Shown here: positions 55,725 to 64,000 of the stretch, piece by piece
Layout: every line of letters begins with the position of its first letter
Numbering within the stretch: position 1 is the first letter of the stretch
Assembly: GCF_027913215.1 (NCBI RefSeq)
Contig: NZ_CP115784.1
Span: 1,674,001 to 1,738,000, forward strand
DNA length: 64,000 nucleotides
From: Paracoccus aerodenitrificans
GTDB taxonomy: Bacteria > Pseudomonadota > Alphaproteobacteria > Rhodobacterales > Rhodobacteraceae
Reading direction: 5' to 3'
Program-made: the position numbers and the translations under genes
The notes under the pieces: generated by a model
The model's database searches: none
Seen by the model: only the letters and a program-made list of their open reading frames with translations
Told to the model about the DNA's origin: nothing

Positions 55725-58019
55725 TCAGTTCGGATCGTCCATCCGCGCCCGGATCACCACCTTGCCCTTGACCGGCCTTGACCATTCCACCTGAAGATTC
55801 TGCCTGCCCGGCCCCCGCTGCGTCCTGACCCACGGCATCTCAGGCACATGCTTCCCCGCACCGTCCTTGATCATCGAAACCGCCGTCACTGAATCGACAT
55901 TCTTCGCCCAGGCCCTGAACGGCACATGCTGCGAGATCGGAACCACCCAGCTTGACTGCGTACTGCTCTGCGTATGGGTGATCTGAACCGGATTCGCGAT
56001 GTAATCCAGAACGCCGTTAAACGTGTTCCCCTGAAACGAGATGTTCCGCATCCGGCCATAATCCAGATCAGCGAAGGTGGTATCGACCTTCTCGACCCGC
56101 TTGATCTTGGCCCCGCGCACCAGGAAAACATTCCCCGAGACGGTCAGCCCGTGAATGTGATGCCCGGTCCCGTAGGGCTTGACCGAGAGCCACGCAAAAT
56201 CGCTCAACACATGCTGAACCGTGAAGTGATTGCCGGTGATGGACAGCCCGCCGAAAGAATACTGGTTTGGCCCGAAATTCGGGTCCGCGGAATATTCATT
56301 GGTCCATTCGATCACGTTGTTATCGACGTAATTGCCGGTAATCGCCATTTTGCAATTGGTCTGCGCGATCACAAGACCCGGTACACGCTTGCCAACATCG
56401 CTGTTATCGCCCTGAAACCAGTGATTGCCGACCAGAAGATGCCCGGTTCCGGTCGCCACCATGAACGTGCCGAACCGCACGAAACGGTTGTCGCGGATCT
56501 TGGCGTCATTCGCGTTGACATTGATCGCGACCGAGCGGCGATCCTGCGCTTTCAGATGCATCTCCGATGACAAGAACTGGCAGCGATCGACCAGCAGATC
56601 CTGACAGGCGCGACCGACCGAGGTGATGCCGCGATCCTTGGGGCGGCTGATGAAACAGTCACGGATATGGAACATCTCCCCCTCGGCGGGCAGCATCAGG
56701 AAGCTTGCGGCATCCCCCAGAGAAAACTCGATATCGGCGAAATTCACCCGCGCACAGCTTTCCATGCCAAGGAAATCGAACGCATAGCGGAAACGCTCGA
56801 AGCGATAGCTGCGCGTCCCCGATCCGCCGTAAAGCGGCTGAGACAGGGTTACCGTCCCCGCGCCGACATTCTTCGCGCGGACGTAAACCTCGCGCCCGAC
56901 ACCCGGCCCGGTGACCAGACTGCCGATCTCGATATTGGCGACATTCTCGACATCGCTCAGCGTCCGGGATTGCGCGACGTCATACCGGGCCCGCGAATTC
57001 GCCACGGCGCTGCGCCATGCGGCCCCGTCCTCGACATGGATCCAGCCATTGCAGATCAGGCGGCGGCTGGAAAAGCTTTGCAGCCCCGGCGCAAGCTCGG
57101 TCATGACCAGAGGCTCGGTCAGGGTGATCTTGCGCCCGCACAGATCCAGCGTTGCATGGTCGGTATAGCCGAACAGCGCCTGAAGCGCCCGCTTCAGCGC
57201 CTCTGTCTCATCGCCGAACGCCTCGGCATAGCTGTTGAAATCGAACGACCCCATCAGGATCAGCCGGGCCTGACGCGGCATCGTCAGCCGACCGCTGAAC
57301 CGGACCGGCGCGGTCAGGGTGAGATCCGAGCCGATACGATACGTCCCCTCGGGCACCACCAGCACCCGGCCCTTCGCGGCATTATCGGCAGCCTCGAACG
57401 CCGCGCGATCATCGGTTGTCCCGTCGCCACGCGCACCGAAATCGCGGACATCGACCAGATCAATCATCTCGCGCAGGAAATCCGGGGTCACATCCTCGAT
57501 ACGCACCGAGTCGATCCGCACCGTCCCGCCATTCGCTCCGGTCAGATCCAGACCGAAATGCCCATAGACAGGCCGTCCGCCCCAGACCATATCGACGCCG
57601 CTCCGGGCGCCCGAGCCGATGACCGCACTGATCTCGACCACTTTGCCGAAGCTGCTCAATGCAACGCTCGGCCCGGTTTCGGTCAGACCGCCGACATGAG
57701 CGCGGCCCTGATCTCCGGCCCATCCCGCGATCCGCACCGACGGCTTCGCGCCGGCGACAGCCTTCAGACGCACCGAGACCCGCAAATAGGTTCCCGGTCG
57801 GATCGGCGTTTCTCCCATGAAACGAAGCCGGGTCAGCTTGGCCGTCTTGGTAATCTCCAGACAGGTTCCGAAATCCTGATCCGCTGAGACGATCGCGGCA
57901 TTTGCCTGACCTGCCCATGTGGCGCTGCCCGGTGTTCCGTGCTCACGGGACCAGGCTGACAGCCCTGCGGCGAAAGATGGCGGGGACAGAGGCCCCCCGT
58001 TGGTAATGGCGATATTCAT
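55725..58019 (-). CDS. Large right-handed beta-helix protein (pectate-lyase-3 / GH28-related)
   Basis: This 764-residue protein has no signal peptide. Residues 1-185 form a beta-rich, carbohydrate-binding-like domain (TYLRVSVRLKAVAGAKPSV). The pectate_lyase_3 signature DVRDFGARGDGTTDDRAAF at about 190-210 opens a right-handed beta-helix of about 450 residues with many Asn-rich turns (ITGNYVDNNVIEWTN). A small C-terminal strand domain ends with VRARMDD-like sequence. The layout recalls tailspikes and Rhodobacteraceae surface-polysaccharide proteins. Substrate and catalytic residues are not identifiable. It is a single-gene unit between lysS and HugZ. Confidence 0.78.
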   Translation of the reverse strand: MNIAITNGGPLSPPSFAAGLSAWSREHGTPGSATWAGQANAAIVSADQDFGTCLEITKTAKLTRLRFMGETPIRPGTYLRVSVRLKAVAGAKPSVRIAGWAGDQGRAHVGGLTETGPSVALSSFGKVVEISAVIGSGARSGVDMVWGGRPVYGHFGLDLTGANGGTVRIDSVRIEDVTPDFLREMIDLVDVRDFGARGDGTTDDRAAFEAADNAAKGRVLVVPEGTYRIGSDLTLTAPVRFSGRLTMPRQARLILMGSFDFNSYAEAFGDETEALKRALQALFGYTDHATLDLCGRKITLTEPLVMTELAPGLQSFSSRRLICNGWIHVEDGAAWRSAVANSRARYDVAQSRTLSDVENVANIEIGSLVTGPGVGREVYVRAKNVGAGTVTLSQPLYGGSGTRSYRFERFRYAFDFLGMESCARVNFADIEFSLGDAASFLMLPAEGEMFHIRDCFISRPKDRGITSVGRACQDLLVDRCQFLSSEMHLKAQDRRSVAINVNANDAKIRDNRFVRFGTFMVATGTGHLLVGNHWFQGDNSDVGKRVPGLVIAQTNCKMAITGNYVDNNVIEWTNEYSADPNFGPNQYSFGGLSITGNHFTVQHVLSDFAWLSVKPYGTGHHIHGLTVSGNVFLVRGAKIKRVEKVDTTFADLDYGRMRNISFQGNTFNGVLDYIANPVQITHTQSSTQSSWVVPISQHVPFRAWAKNVDSVTAVSMIKDGAGKHVPEMPWVRTQRGPGRQNLQVEWSRPVKGKVVIRARMDDPN

Positions 58020-58104
58020 GCGCGATCTCCCCTTGTCTCGACCGCAGATCGCGGTCCGATGTGGGGAGGGAAGATGACGTGCAGCGGTTAAGTCGCTGTT
58101 AAGC

Positions 58105-58134
58105 TTGCGGGCGTTGCGTGTGCCGCGCCCGCAA
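58105..58134 (-). terminator. Stem-loop after lysS
   Basis: TTGCGGGCG and CGCCCGCAA form a perfect 9-bp stem 9 nt after the lysS stop. The T run on the minus strand is weak, so termination may be partial. The rest of the 123-bp gap to the beta-helix gene shows nothing else clear. Confidence 0.5.
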
Positions 58135-58142
58135 CGCCGCGA

Positions 58143-59723
58143 TCAGGCAGCCAGTTCGCCCTTCAGCGCACGCTCGATCAGGGCGCGGGTTTCCTCAATG
58201 CCGTACAGCGCGATGAACCCGCCGAAGCGAGGCCCCTGATCGGCACCCAGAAGCACCTGATACAAGGCCTGAAACCAGCCACGGAGCGGCTCAAACCCAT
58301 GATCCTTGCCAACCGCGAACACCATCGTCTGAAGCTCTTCGGCATCCGCCGCGCCGTCCCATTCGGCCAGCCGCACCGACAGATCTTCAAGCGCGGCACG
58401 CTCCTGTTCGGTCGGAGCGCGGAAGACACGCGCCGGGGCGACGAAATCGTCGAAATAGCGCAGCGCATAACCTGCCGCTTCATCAAGCTGAGGATGTGTC
58501 TCGGGCGAGGCATCGGGCGCATAGCGCCTGATAAAGCCCCAAAGACCACTCTTATCCTTCGCCCCGGCCACCGAAGCCAGATTCAGCAGCATGGAGAACG
58601 GCACCACCATATCAGATGCAGGCACCTGCCCGCGATGGATATGCCAGACCGGATTGGCCAGTTGCTGTTCCGGAGTCTGATCCGGAAATGCCCGCAATTG
58701 CTGATGATATTCGTCCACCGCCTTGGGGATCACATCCCACCATAGCCGCTTGGCGGTCTTGGGCTTCTGATACATGAAATAGGACAGGCTTTCGGTCGCC
58801 GCATAGGTCAGCCATTCGTCGATGGACAGACCATTGCCCTTGGATTTGCTTATCTTCTGCCCCTGATCGTCAAGGAACAGCTCATAAGTAAAATGTTCCG
58901 GCTTGCGCCCGCCCAGAACCTGACAAATGCCGTCATAGATCGGCGTATTCGTGCTGTGATCCTTGCCGTACATCTCGAAATCGACATCCAGCGCCGCCCA
59001 ACGTGCGCCGAAATCCGGCTTCCATTGCAGCTTGACCTTGCCGCCCGTGACCGGAAGGGTCCATTCCCGCCCGTCCTCATCGTCAAAGGTGATCTCGCCC
59101 TTCGCGGCATCGACATTCCTGATCGGCACATACAGAACCCGTCCCGTCTCGGGATGGATCGGCAGGAAGCAGCTATAGCTCTGCTGACGCTCTTCGCGCA
59201 GGCTGGCCAGCATGATCTTCATGATCTCGTCGTAACGCTCCGCCGCTTTCAGCAGCGTCGGATCGAAATCGCCGGATTTGTAGAACTCGGTCGCGGACAT
59301 GAAATCATATTCAAAGCCGAACGTATCCAGAAACCGGCGCAGCATGGCGTTGTTGTGGTCCCCGAAACTGTCGAACTCGCCAAACGGATCGGGCACCGAG
59401 GTCAGCGGCTTTTGCAGGTTTTCCTTCAGCAATTCCTGCTGCGGCACGTTCTCCGGCACTTTCCGCATCCCGTCCATATCGTCCGAAAAACAGATCAGCT
59501 TCGTCGGAATGTCGGAAATAAGCTCGAACGCGCGGCGGATCATGGTTGTCCGCGCCACCTCGCCGAAGGTCCCGATATGCGGCAGGCCGGACGGGCCATA
59601 GCCGGTCTCGAACAGCACATAGCCCTTTTCCGGGTCCTTTTTTTCGTAACGTTTCAGCACCCGGCGCACCTCTTCGAAGGGCCAGGCCTTGGAAGTCATT
59701 GCGGCGTCGCGCAGAGTGGTCAT
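58143..59723 (-). CDS. lysS: Lysyl-tRNA synthetase, class I
   Basis: This 526-residue enzyme charges tRNA-Lys. It is the class I form, with a HIGH-type motif in [16 protein letters not shown] and the KMSKS-type motif [11 protein letters not shown]. The class II motifs of common bacterial LysRS are absent. The form is frequent in archaea and some alphaproteobacteria. The ATG at 59723 is chosen because AGGAG lies 8 nt upstream; ATGs at 59729 and 59699 are alternatives. It diverges from the TerB gene. Confidence 0.95.
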   Translation of the reverse strand: MTTLRDAAMTSKAWPFEEVRRVLKRYEKKDPEKGYVLFETGYGPSGLPHIGTFGEVARTTMIRRAFELISDIPTKLICFSDDMDGMRKVPENVPQQELLKENLQKPLTSVPDPFGEFDSFGDHNNAMLRRFLDTFGFEYDFMSATEFYKSGDFDPTLLKAAERYDEIMKIMLASLREERQQSYSCFLPIHPETGRVLYVPIRNVDAAKGEITFDDEDGREWTLPVTGGKVKLQWKPDFGARWAALDVDFEMYGKDHSTNTPIYDGICQVLGGRKPEHFTYELFLDDQGQKISKSKGNGLSIDEWLTYAATESLSYFMYQKPKTAKRLWWDVIPKAVDEYHQQLRAFPDQTPEQQLANPVWHIHRGQVPASDMVVPFSMLLNLASVAGAKDKSGLWGFIRRYAPDASPETHPQLDEAAGYALRYFDDFVAPARVFRAPTEQERAALEDLSVRLAEWDGAADAEELQTMVFAVGKDHGFEPLRGWFQALYQVLLGADQGPRFGGFIALYGIEETRALIERALKGELAA

Positions 59724-59830
59724 CGTCATATCTCCTGAAGGGGTCGGTCGCGGCTTATTGAAACACAGCCATATCGTCAATATTCTCTCATCGGACAAGA
59801 CTGACGACGCGGCTCACAAGGACGGCAAAC

Positions 59831-60253
59831 GTGACACTGGATCATTCTTCTTTTTCGGCCTGCGATGCGCTTGTGTCGGTCATGGTGGCTGTCTCAGCCT
59901 CGGATTCCGAGATGCGTACGGCAGAATTGCTGGCCATTGAGCGGATCGTCAATCACATGCCGGTCTTCGGAAAATATGACAGCGACCGCATCCGGTCGGT
60001 ATCGCAGACCGTCATCACATTATTCGAGGAAGAGGACGGGCTTGACGCCCTGTTTGGCCTGATCCGCGACGCCCTGCCCGAACGGCTTTATGAGACCGCC
60101 TACGCGCTTGCCTGCGACGTTGCCGCCGCCGATGGACGCCTGACGGATGATGAGGCCGAAATGCTGCGCGAGATCCGTTATCAGCTTGATGTCAGCCGCC
60201 TGCACGCCGCCGCGATCGAACTTGCGGCGCAGCTTCGTCACAGAACCGTTTAG
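59831..60253 (+). CDS. TerB-family protein
   Basis: This 140-residue all-helical protein carries the TerB pattern ALVSVMVAVSASDSEMRTAE, LACDVAAADGRLTDDEAEML and a preceding ALPERLYETAYAL. The repeated Asp/Glu-rich loop is the TerB metal-binding site. No other ter genes are nearby, so a tellurite role is not implied. Its stop overlaps that of the convergent dacB by 4 bp. Confidence 0.85.
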   Translation: MTLDHSSFSACDALVSVMVAVSASDSEMRTAELLAIERIVNHMPVFGKYDSDRIRSVSQTVITLFEEEDGLDALFGLIRDALPERLYETAYALACDVAAADGRLTDDEAEMLREIRYQLDVSRLHAAAIELAAQLRHRTV

Positions 60254-61683
60254 CCGTATCGTTGCAGCCAGCTTGCCACAAGCTGCTGTTGCAGGAACTT
60301 GGCGCGATGGGTCCAGGTGACGACACCGGCAGGAAGCTCTTGCCCCTCTGTCGCGGCGCGGCGGGCCATGTCGTTGATGAAGACGGCGAAAATAACATCT
60401 TCATAGCCCGGCATCCCGCCGTAACCGGCAAGATTCGACACGAAATTGAGCGTGCCGGTCTTCGCCTCCAGCACCAGATCGCCGCTGCGGGCGCTGCCGG
60501 TGGCGGTTTGCAGACCGATATGCCTCATCAGGCCGCGCAGCCCCGCCTCTTCGCCCATCGCGGCAATGATTTGGGTCATGGCCCGCGCCGTCACGCGCGA
60601 GGCGGGCGACATCCCTGAATGATCGTACACATCCAGCCCCTCGATCCCCCGCGCAGCGGCCCAGTCCTGCATTGCCGCTGCCGAAGAGACCAGATCATCC
60701 GCAGTGCTGGCATGCAGCCCCACCGCCTCTGCGGTCAGATTGGTGGAATATTCCATCATATCGCGCAGGATGTCAGACAGGGGCGCACTTTCGACACGCG
60801 CGATCTCCACCGTGTCGGACGGCAATTCCGCAGCAATCTGAGGCGTTGGCAGCACCAGCCCTTCGGCGCGGCACAGCGTCTGGAACACATCGCCCGCATA
60901 AAGCGCAGGCCTGCGGACCGGCAGCCAGCGGCTGCCCGCACGGCGCATGGCGTTGCGGTTGACCTCCCAGATTTCGCGCCCGCCTTCTTGCCGCCAGGAA
61001 AATACCCTGCCCTGCGCGACCGCAGAAGCAGAGATCGTATAGGCGACCGGGCTGTATGCCCGCCCCCGCGCCTGAAGCGACAATCCGGTTCCGCCTGCCT
61101 GCCAGCCCAGATGCACCCGGTTGAAATTCAGCATCATCCCCGAGACTGACGGATTATAGGCCAGATGATCCGCCTGCTCGGGCGAGATTTCGTCGATCTG
61201 CGGCAATGCGCCCCCCCAGACCGCAAACCGCGCCGGAGACGGCAGCCCCTGAATCGAGACCTGTTCGGCAAGCATCGCCAGAGCGTCCGTGTCCAGCGTC
61301 GGATCTCCGCCCCCGGCCAACACCAGCGTATCGCCCGCGCGAAGAACCCGTGTCACGAAGCGTTTCCCGGCCCCCAGCCGGTCAAGCGCATAAAGCGTGG
61401 TCAGGACTTTCAGCGTACTGGCCGGAGCGACGGGACGGTCGGCACCCCTCCCCTCCAGCAGTTCACCGCGGCTGTTCAGCACCGCGTAATCGACCTCGGC
61501 CCCAAGATCTGCCTGCCGGATCAGGTCTCCCGGTCGCGGCGGCGGCTTGCGCGGCGGCGGTTCTGCCAGAGCCGGATCGAAGGCCGCACCCGGCAGCGCC
61601 TCGGCCCACAGCGCCGACGCGCTTGCCCCAAAAGCCGTCAGCCCCGCCAGCATCTGACGGCGCGTTGTCATGCCACGCCGCAT
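60250..61683 (-). CDS. dacB: D-alanyl-D-alanine carboxypeptidase/endopeptidase (PBP4, S13)
   Basis: This 477-residue periplasmic penicillin-binding protein trims and cleaves peptidoglycan cross-links. Active-site motifs are SxxK in APASTLKVLTTLYAL, SxN in EYSTNLTAEAVG and KTG in EAKTGTLNFVSNLAGYGG. The N-terminus TTRRQMLAGLTAFGASASA has a twin-arginine look, so Tat export is possible. The ATG at 61683 overlaps the NUDIX stop (TGATG). Length and motif spacing fit the S13 family. Confidence 0.94.
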   Translation of the reverse strand: MRRGMTTRRQMLAGLTAFGASASALWAEALPGAAFDPALAEPPPRKPPPRPGDLIRQADLGAEVDYAVLNSRGELLEGRGADRPVAPASTLKVLTTLYALDRLGAGKRFVTRVLRAGDTLVLAGGGDPTLDTDALAMLAEQVSIQGLPSPARFAVWGGALPQIDEISPEQADHLAYNPSVSGMMLNFNRVHLGWQAGGTGLSLQARGRAYSPVAYTISASAVAQGRVFSWRQEGGREIWEVNRNAMRRAGSRWLPVRRPALYAGDVFQTLCRAEGLVLPTPQIAAELPSDTVEIARVESAPLSDILRDMMEYSTNLTAEAVGLHASTADDLVSSAAAMQDWAAARGIEGLDVYDHSGMSPASRVTARAMTQIIAAMGEEAGLRGLMRHIGLQTATGSARSGDLVLEAKTGTLNFVSNLAGYGGMPGYEDVIFAVFINDMARRAATEGQELPAGVVTWTHRAKFLQQQLVASWLQRYG

Positions 61684-62396
61684 CACTCCGTCGCGCCAAG
61701 CTGGACGAAGCGCGAGCGCTGATCCCTGTTATCGAAGAAAGGCACATTCTCCGGCGCATGCAGCGCGGCATCGCCCGAGCCCCGGATCAACGCCGCAGCT
61801 TCGGCCAGAACCACCTCGGTGATAAAGGGAAGATGCAGCGCCCTCGCCTCGGCGATGGGCACCCAGTGAAGATGCGACAACTCGTCGCAGGCCCGCGAGA
61901 AATCATCCGGATCGCCGCTGACATGGGCAGCATCGGCCAGAAAGAACCGCGCATCGAAGCGGCGCGGGCGACCGGGTGGCGTGATCGCGCGGAAGATGAA
62001 ATGCAGCGCTGACGGGTCAGGCATCAGCCCGGCTTCGGCATAGCCGGGCAGCGGGCTGTCGCCGGGCTGACCGATCAGAAGGCCGGTTTCCTCGGCCAGT
62101 TCCCGCAAGGCCGCCGCGAGGATCTGACGCGGAGTGACGGCGCTGTCGGTCCTGGGCTCAATCGCCAACCGCCGAAGCGTCAGCGCATCCGCAGTCCCCG
62201 CAAGCGCAAGATCGGCATCTTCGGGATCGACCGCGCCTCCGGGGAAGACGTATTTCGACGGCATGAACGCCGCCGTCTTGCCGCGCATTCCCATCAGGAT
62301 GGCGGGCCGCTCGGGATCACGCCGGACCAGAATAATGGTCGCCGCATCGCGCAGCCGCGATTTATCCTCGGCGGTCTGAGGCTCGCCGCCGCTCAT
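61683..62396 (-). CDS. NUDIX hydrolase (NUDT19-like)
   Basis: This 237-residue protein has FPGGAVDPED at the front of the NUDIX box and AALRELAEETGLLIGQPGD at its back. About 35 residues lie between the two halves, more than in the standard 23-residue box. The split resembles NUDT7/NUDT19-type CoA or acyl-CoA hydrolases; the substrate is unproved. The start at 62396 overlaps the stop of the DUF983 gene (ATGA), and its own stop overlaps dacB. Confidence 0.85.
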   Translation of the reverse strand: MSGGEPQTAEDKSRLRDAATIILVRRDPERPAILMGMRGKTAAFMPSKYVFPGGAVDPEDADLALAGTADALTLRRLAIEPRTDSAVTPRQILAAALRELAEETGLLIGQPGDSPLPGYAEAGLMPDPSALHFIFRAITPPGRPRRFDARFFLADAAHVSGDPDDFSRACDELSHLHWVPIAEARALHLPFITEVVLAEAAALIRGSGDAALHAPENVPFFDNRDQRSRFVQLGATE

Positions 62397-62797
62397 GAGG
62401 ATGACGGCTCTGCATCGCTGCCGCCGAACCCATGCATGCGCCGCGCCCATTGCGCACCGATCATCGCGCCCTTGATGATCGGCAGGAACAGCAGGGACAG
62501 CACGACCGCACCGACCGAAAACCCGATCAGCATCGAGACCGGCGAGGGCTGATAGGTCAGGAACACCCAAAGCAACAGCGGCGCACCCAGATGCGACACC
62601 AGCAGAATGGTCAGATAGGCCGGGCCGTCATCGGCACGCTGATGATGCAGGGCTTCACCGCATTCCGGGCACGTATCGTTGACCTTCAGATAGCCCGTGA
62701 ACATCCGCCCCTGCCCGCAGGCGGGGCAGCGCAGCATCGCGCCGCGGCGCATGGCCTGCGCGGTCGGACGGTCCTGGTCTGTCTTTTCAATCATCAT
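62393..62797 (-). CDS. DUF983 membrane protein
   Basis: This 134-residue protein has an N-terminal zinc ribbon (LRCPACGQGRMFTGYLKV, CPECGEAL) and two C-terminal transmembrane helices (YLTILLVSHLGAPLLLWVFL and a second near residues 95-115). This is the DUF983 layout; the function is unknown. The start is one of two adjacent ATGs (62797 and 62794) behind GGGACAGGACG. It is the first gene of DUF983-NUDIX-dacB. Confidence 0.85.
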   Translation of the reverse strand: MMIEKTDQDRPTAQAMRRGAMLRCPACGQGRMFTGYLKVNDTCPECGEALHHQRADDGPAYLTILLVSHLGAPLLLWVFLTYQPSPVSMLIGFSVGAVVLSLLFLPIIKGAMIGAQWARRMHGFGGSDAEPSSS

Positions 62798-62874
62798 CGT
62801 CCTGTCCCTGCCCGGGTTGCCCTGCGACCATAGTTCCTCCGGCGCGGCCTCGCCAGACCCCAATGGCAGGATTG

Positions 62875-63795
62875 TCATGCGCCGGATTGCCAGGGCGCAC
62901 CGGATTCCAGCTCTGCCGCCAGATGGTCTATCAACGCCCTCAGCTTCGCAGGCATCGGAGAGACGGGCGGCCAGACCGCCATGATCGGCAGTTCCCGGGT
63001 TTCCATATCGGGCAGCACGCGGATCAGGGAACCGTCGCGCAGACCGCCCTCGGCAATGAACCCCGGCAACATCGCCAGACCAAGCCCGGCGGCGGTCATG
63101 GCCAGCATCGCCTCGCCGTTATTCATCGACAGACGCCCCGAGACCTGCGGCGAGACCATGCGCCCGCCCTGCCGGAACTGCCACAGCACCGCATCGGAAA
63201 GATGGGTATAGCTGATCACCTGATGATCGCGCAGATCGGCAAGCGTTTCCGGCACACCGTGACGCGCAAGATAATCCGGCGAGGCGACGACAACCGGCCG
63301 ATCCTCGCACAGCTTCCGCGCCTTCAAAGCGCCGTCACGCGCCTCTCCGATGCGGATCCCGAGATCGAAGCCTTCCCGCGCCAGATCACGGGCGCGGTCG
63401 TCATAATCCACCCGGATTTCCAGCGCCGGATGGCTGGCGGCGAAACGGGCGATGATCGGGGAAAGATACATGGTCCCGAAGCTCATCGGAGCAGCGATGG
63501 CCAGCGAGCCGCGCAGTTCGGCCACCCCATCCATGCCCCATGCGGCGCTTTCGGTGGCGGCGACAAGCTCGGACAAGGCGGGGCGCAGACGTTCAGCCAG
63601 CCGCAGCGCCGCCTCGGTCGGGGTGATCCGGCCCGCATTGCGCCGGAACAGCGCCGCGCCGATCGTCGTTTCGAAATCAGAAATGCGTTTGCTGACAACC
63701 GATTTCGAGAGGTTCAGCCGAGCCGCGGCGGCGGTGACCGTCCCCAGCTCCATCACCGTCAGAAAAGTGTCGATCTCATCGAGGGAATAGCGCAT
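62875..63795 (-). CDS. LysR-family transcriptional regulator
   Basis: This 306-residue regulator has an N-terminal winged helix-turn-helix (ELGTVTAAAARLNLSKSVVS) and a C-terminal substrate-binding domain with RGSLAIAAPMSFGTMYLSPI and AGLGLAMLPGFIAEGGL. The ATG at 63795 begins the conserved N-terminus; a longer frame adds 34 unrelated residues. It diverges from the dioxygenase gene 118 bp away, which it may control. Confidence 0.93.
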   Translation of the reverse strand: MRYSLDEIDTFLTVMELGTVTAAAARLNLSKSVVSKRISDFETTIGAALFRRNAGRITPTEAALRLAERLRPALSELVAATESAAWGMDGVAELRGSLAIAAPMSFGTMYLSPIIARFAASHPALEIRVDYDDRARDLAREGFDLGIRIGEARDGALKARKLCEDRPVVVASPDYLARHGVPETLADLRDHQVISYTHLSDAVLWQFRQGGRMVSPQVSGRLSMNNGEAMLAMTAAGLGLAMLPGFIAEGGLRDGSLIRVLPDMETRELPIMAVWPPVSPMPAKLRALIDHLAAELESGAPWQSGA

Positions 63796-63913
63796 GGCGG
63801 CAGAATAGCAGCCCCGGAACCGTTCGCAATTCCCGAACACCAGTTTCGGAGGCCGGATGCTGGCAGAGGACATGAAAAGCCCCGATATCATGGACAACGA
63901 AAGGAGGCCGAAA

Positions 63914-64000
63914 ATGGACCTTACAGGAATTCACCATCTGACGGCGATCACCGCCGACGCCCCCGCGAATAACCGTTTCTATACCGAGACGCTCGGGCTG
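63914..64000 (+). CDS. VOC-family ring-cleaving dioxygenase/glyoxalase, 5' part only
   Basis: Only the first 29 codons are in the window. [20 protein letters not shown] is typical of VOC proteins, including the linear-catechol or ring-cleaving dioxygenase type (His of the metal site in HHLTAI). AAGGAGG lies 7 nt before the ATG. Divergent placement from a LysR gene suggests induction by that regulator. Confidence 0.8.
   Translation, partial: MDLTGIHHLTAITADAPANNRFYTETLGL

Noticed and set aside
59831..60253. Tellurite-resistance locus
   Set aside because: Only a TerB-like gene is present; no terC, terD or terZ genes occur nearby, so the name would mislead.

Overview
The window is a GC-rich, densely packed alphaproteobacterial chromosome segment. 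It is most likely from Rhodobacteraceae, and Paracoccus or a close relative fits best. Supporting signs are the family-level gene set (class I lysyl-tRNA synthetase, a zinc-ligand-free HemB, YtoQ, DUF2125, a Core-2/I-branching GT14 glycosyltransferase, DUF4212/symporter/DUF294/exonuclease next to acs), the frequent ATGA and TGATG start/stop overlaps, and a short intergenic repeat. I found no tRNA, rRNA, insertion sequence, prophage or CRISPR array. Both edges cut a gene.

Layout. 1-6.9 kb: tandem DUF2382 stress proteins, mfd, a small membrane protein, hemB and a SYLF lipoprotein. 6.9-12 kb: a lytic transglycosylase, ssb, an unusual sulfotransferase-acetyltransferase fusion, and aroK-aroB. 12-18.2 kb: two envelope proteins of unknown function, xerD, a CorC-type membrane protein and an ABC-F ATPase. 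18.2-19.4 kb: a nucleoside hydrolase behind a leader with its own hairpins. 19.4-27.3 kb: the envelope and isoprenoid cluster frr-uppS-cdsA-dxr-rseP-bamA-skp on the minus strand, without the pyrH and lpx/fabZ neighbours often found with it. 27.4-30.3 kb: a YitT-like membrane protein, a 24-residue membrane micropeptide with its own terminator, and typA.

30.3-35.4 kb: a tightly coupled minus-strand operon made of a MotA/ExbB-like channel with a long repeat-bearing tail, a MotB/OmpA-like partner with a very long coiled coil, and two alpha/beta hydrolases. 35.4-43.1 kb: ChaC, DUF2125, polA, a DUF2459 protein, a CHCC zinc-finger protein, an orphan ABC ATPase, YtoQ and an unrecognised ORF of lower GC. 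43.1-46.1 kb: a GT14 glycosyltransferase with a HIT protein, divergent from a family-2 sulfotransferase. This looks like surface-glycan sulfation, and the fusion gene at 8.4-10.1 kb may belong to the same theme.

46.1-55 kb: an acetate module on the minus strand. acs, DUF4212 and a VC_2705-type symporter are followed by a strong terminator, then a cNMP/CBS/DUF294 protein, a small membrane protein, a lone receiver domain, and a membrane protein in which a PAS and degenerate kinase-like region is fused to a DnaQ exonuclease. 55-64 kb: a HugZ-like flavoprotein, a large beta-helix protein with no signal peptide, lysS, terB, then DUF983-NUDIX-dacB, and a LysR regulator divergent from a cut VOC dioxygenase gene.

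The most interesting items are the pseudokinase-exonuclease with its lone receiver, the ZorAB-like motor operon without defence partners, the sulfotransferase-acetyltransferase fusion, and the micropeptide. Product names rest on recognising motifs and families by eye. No database search was run.
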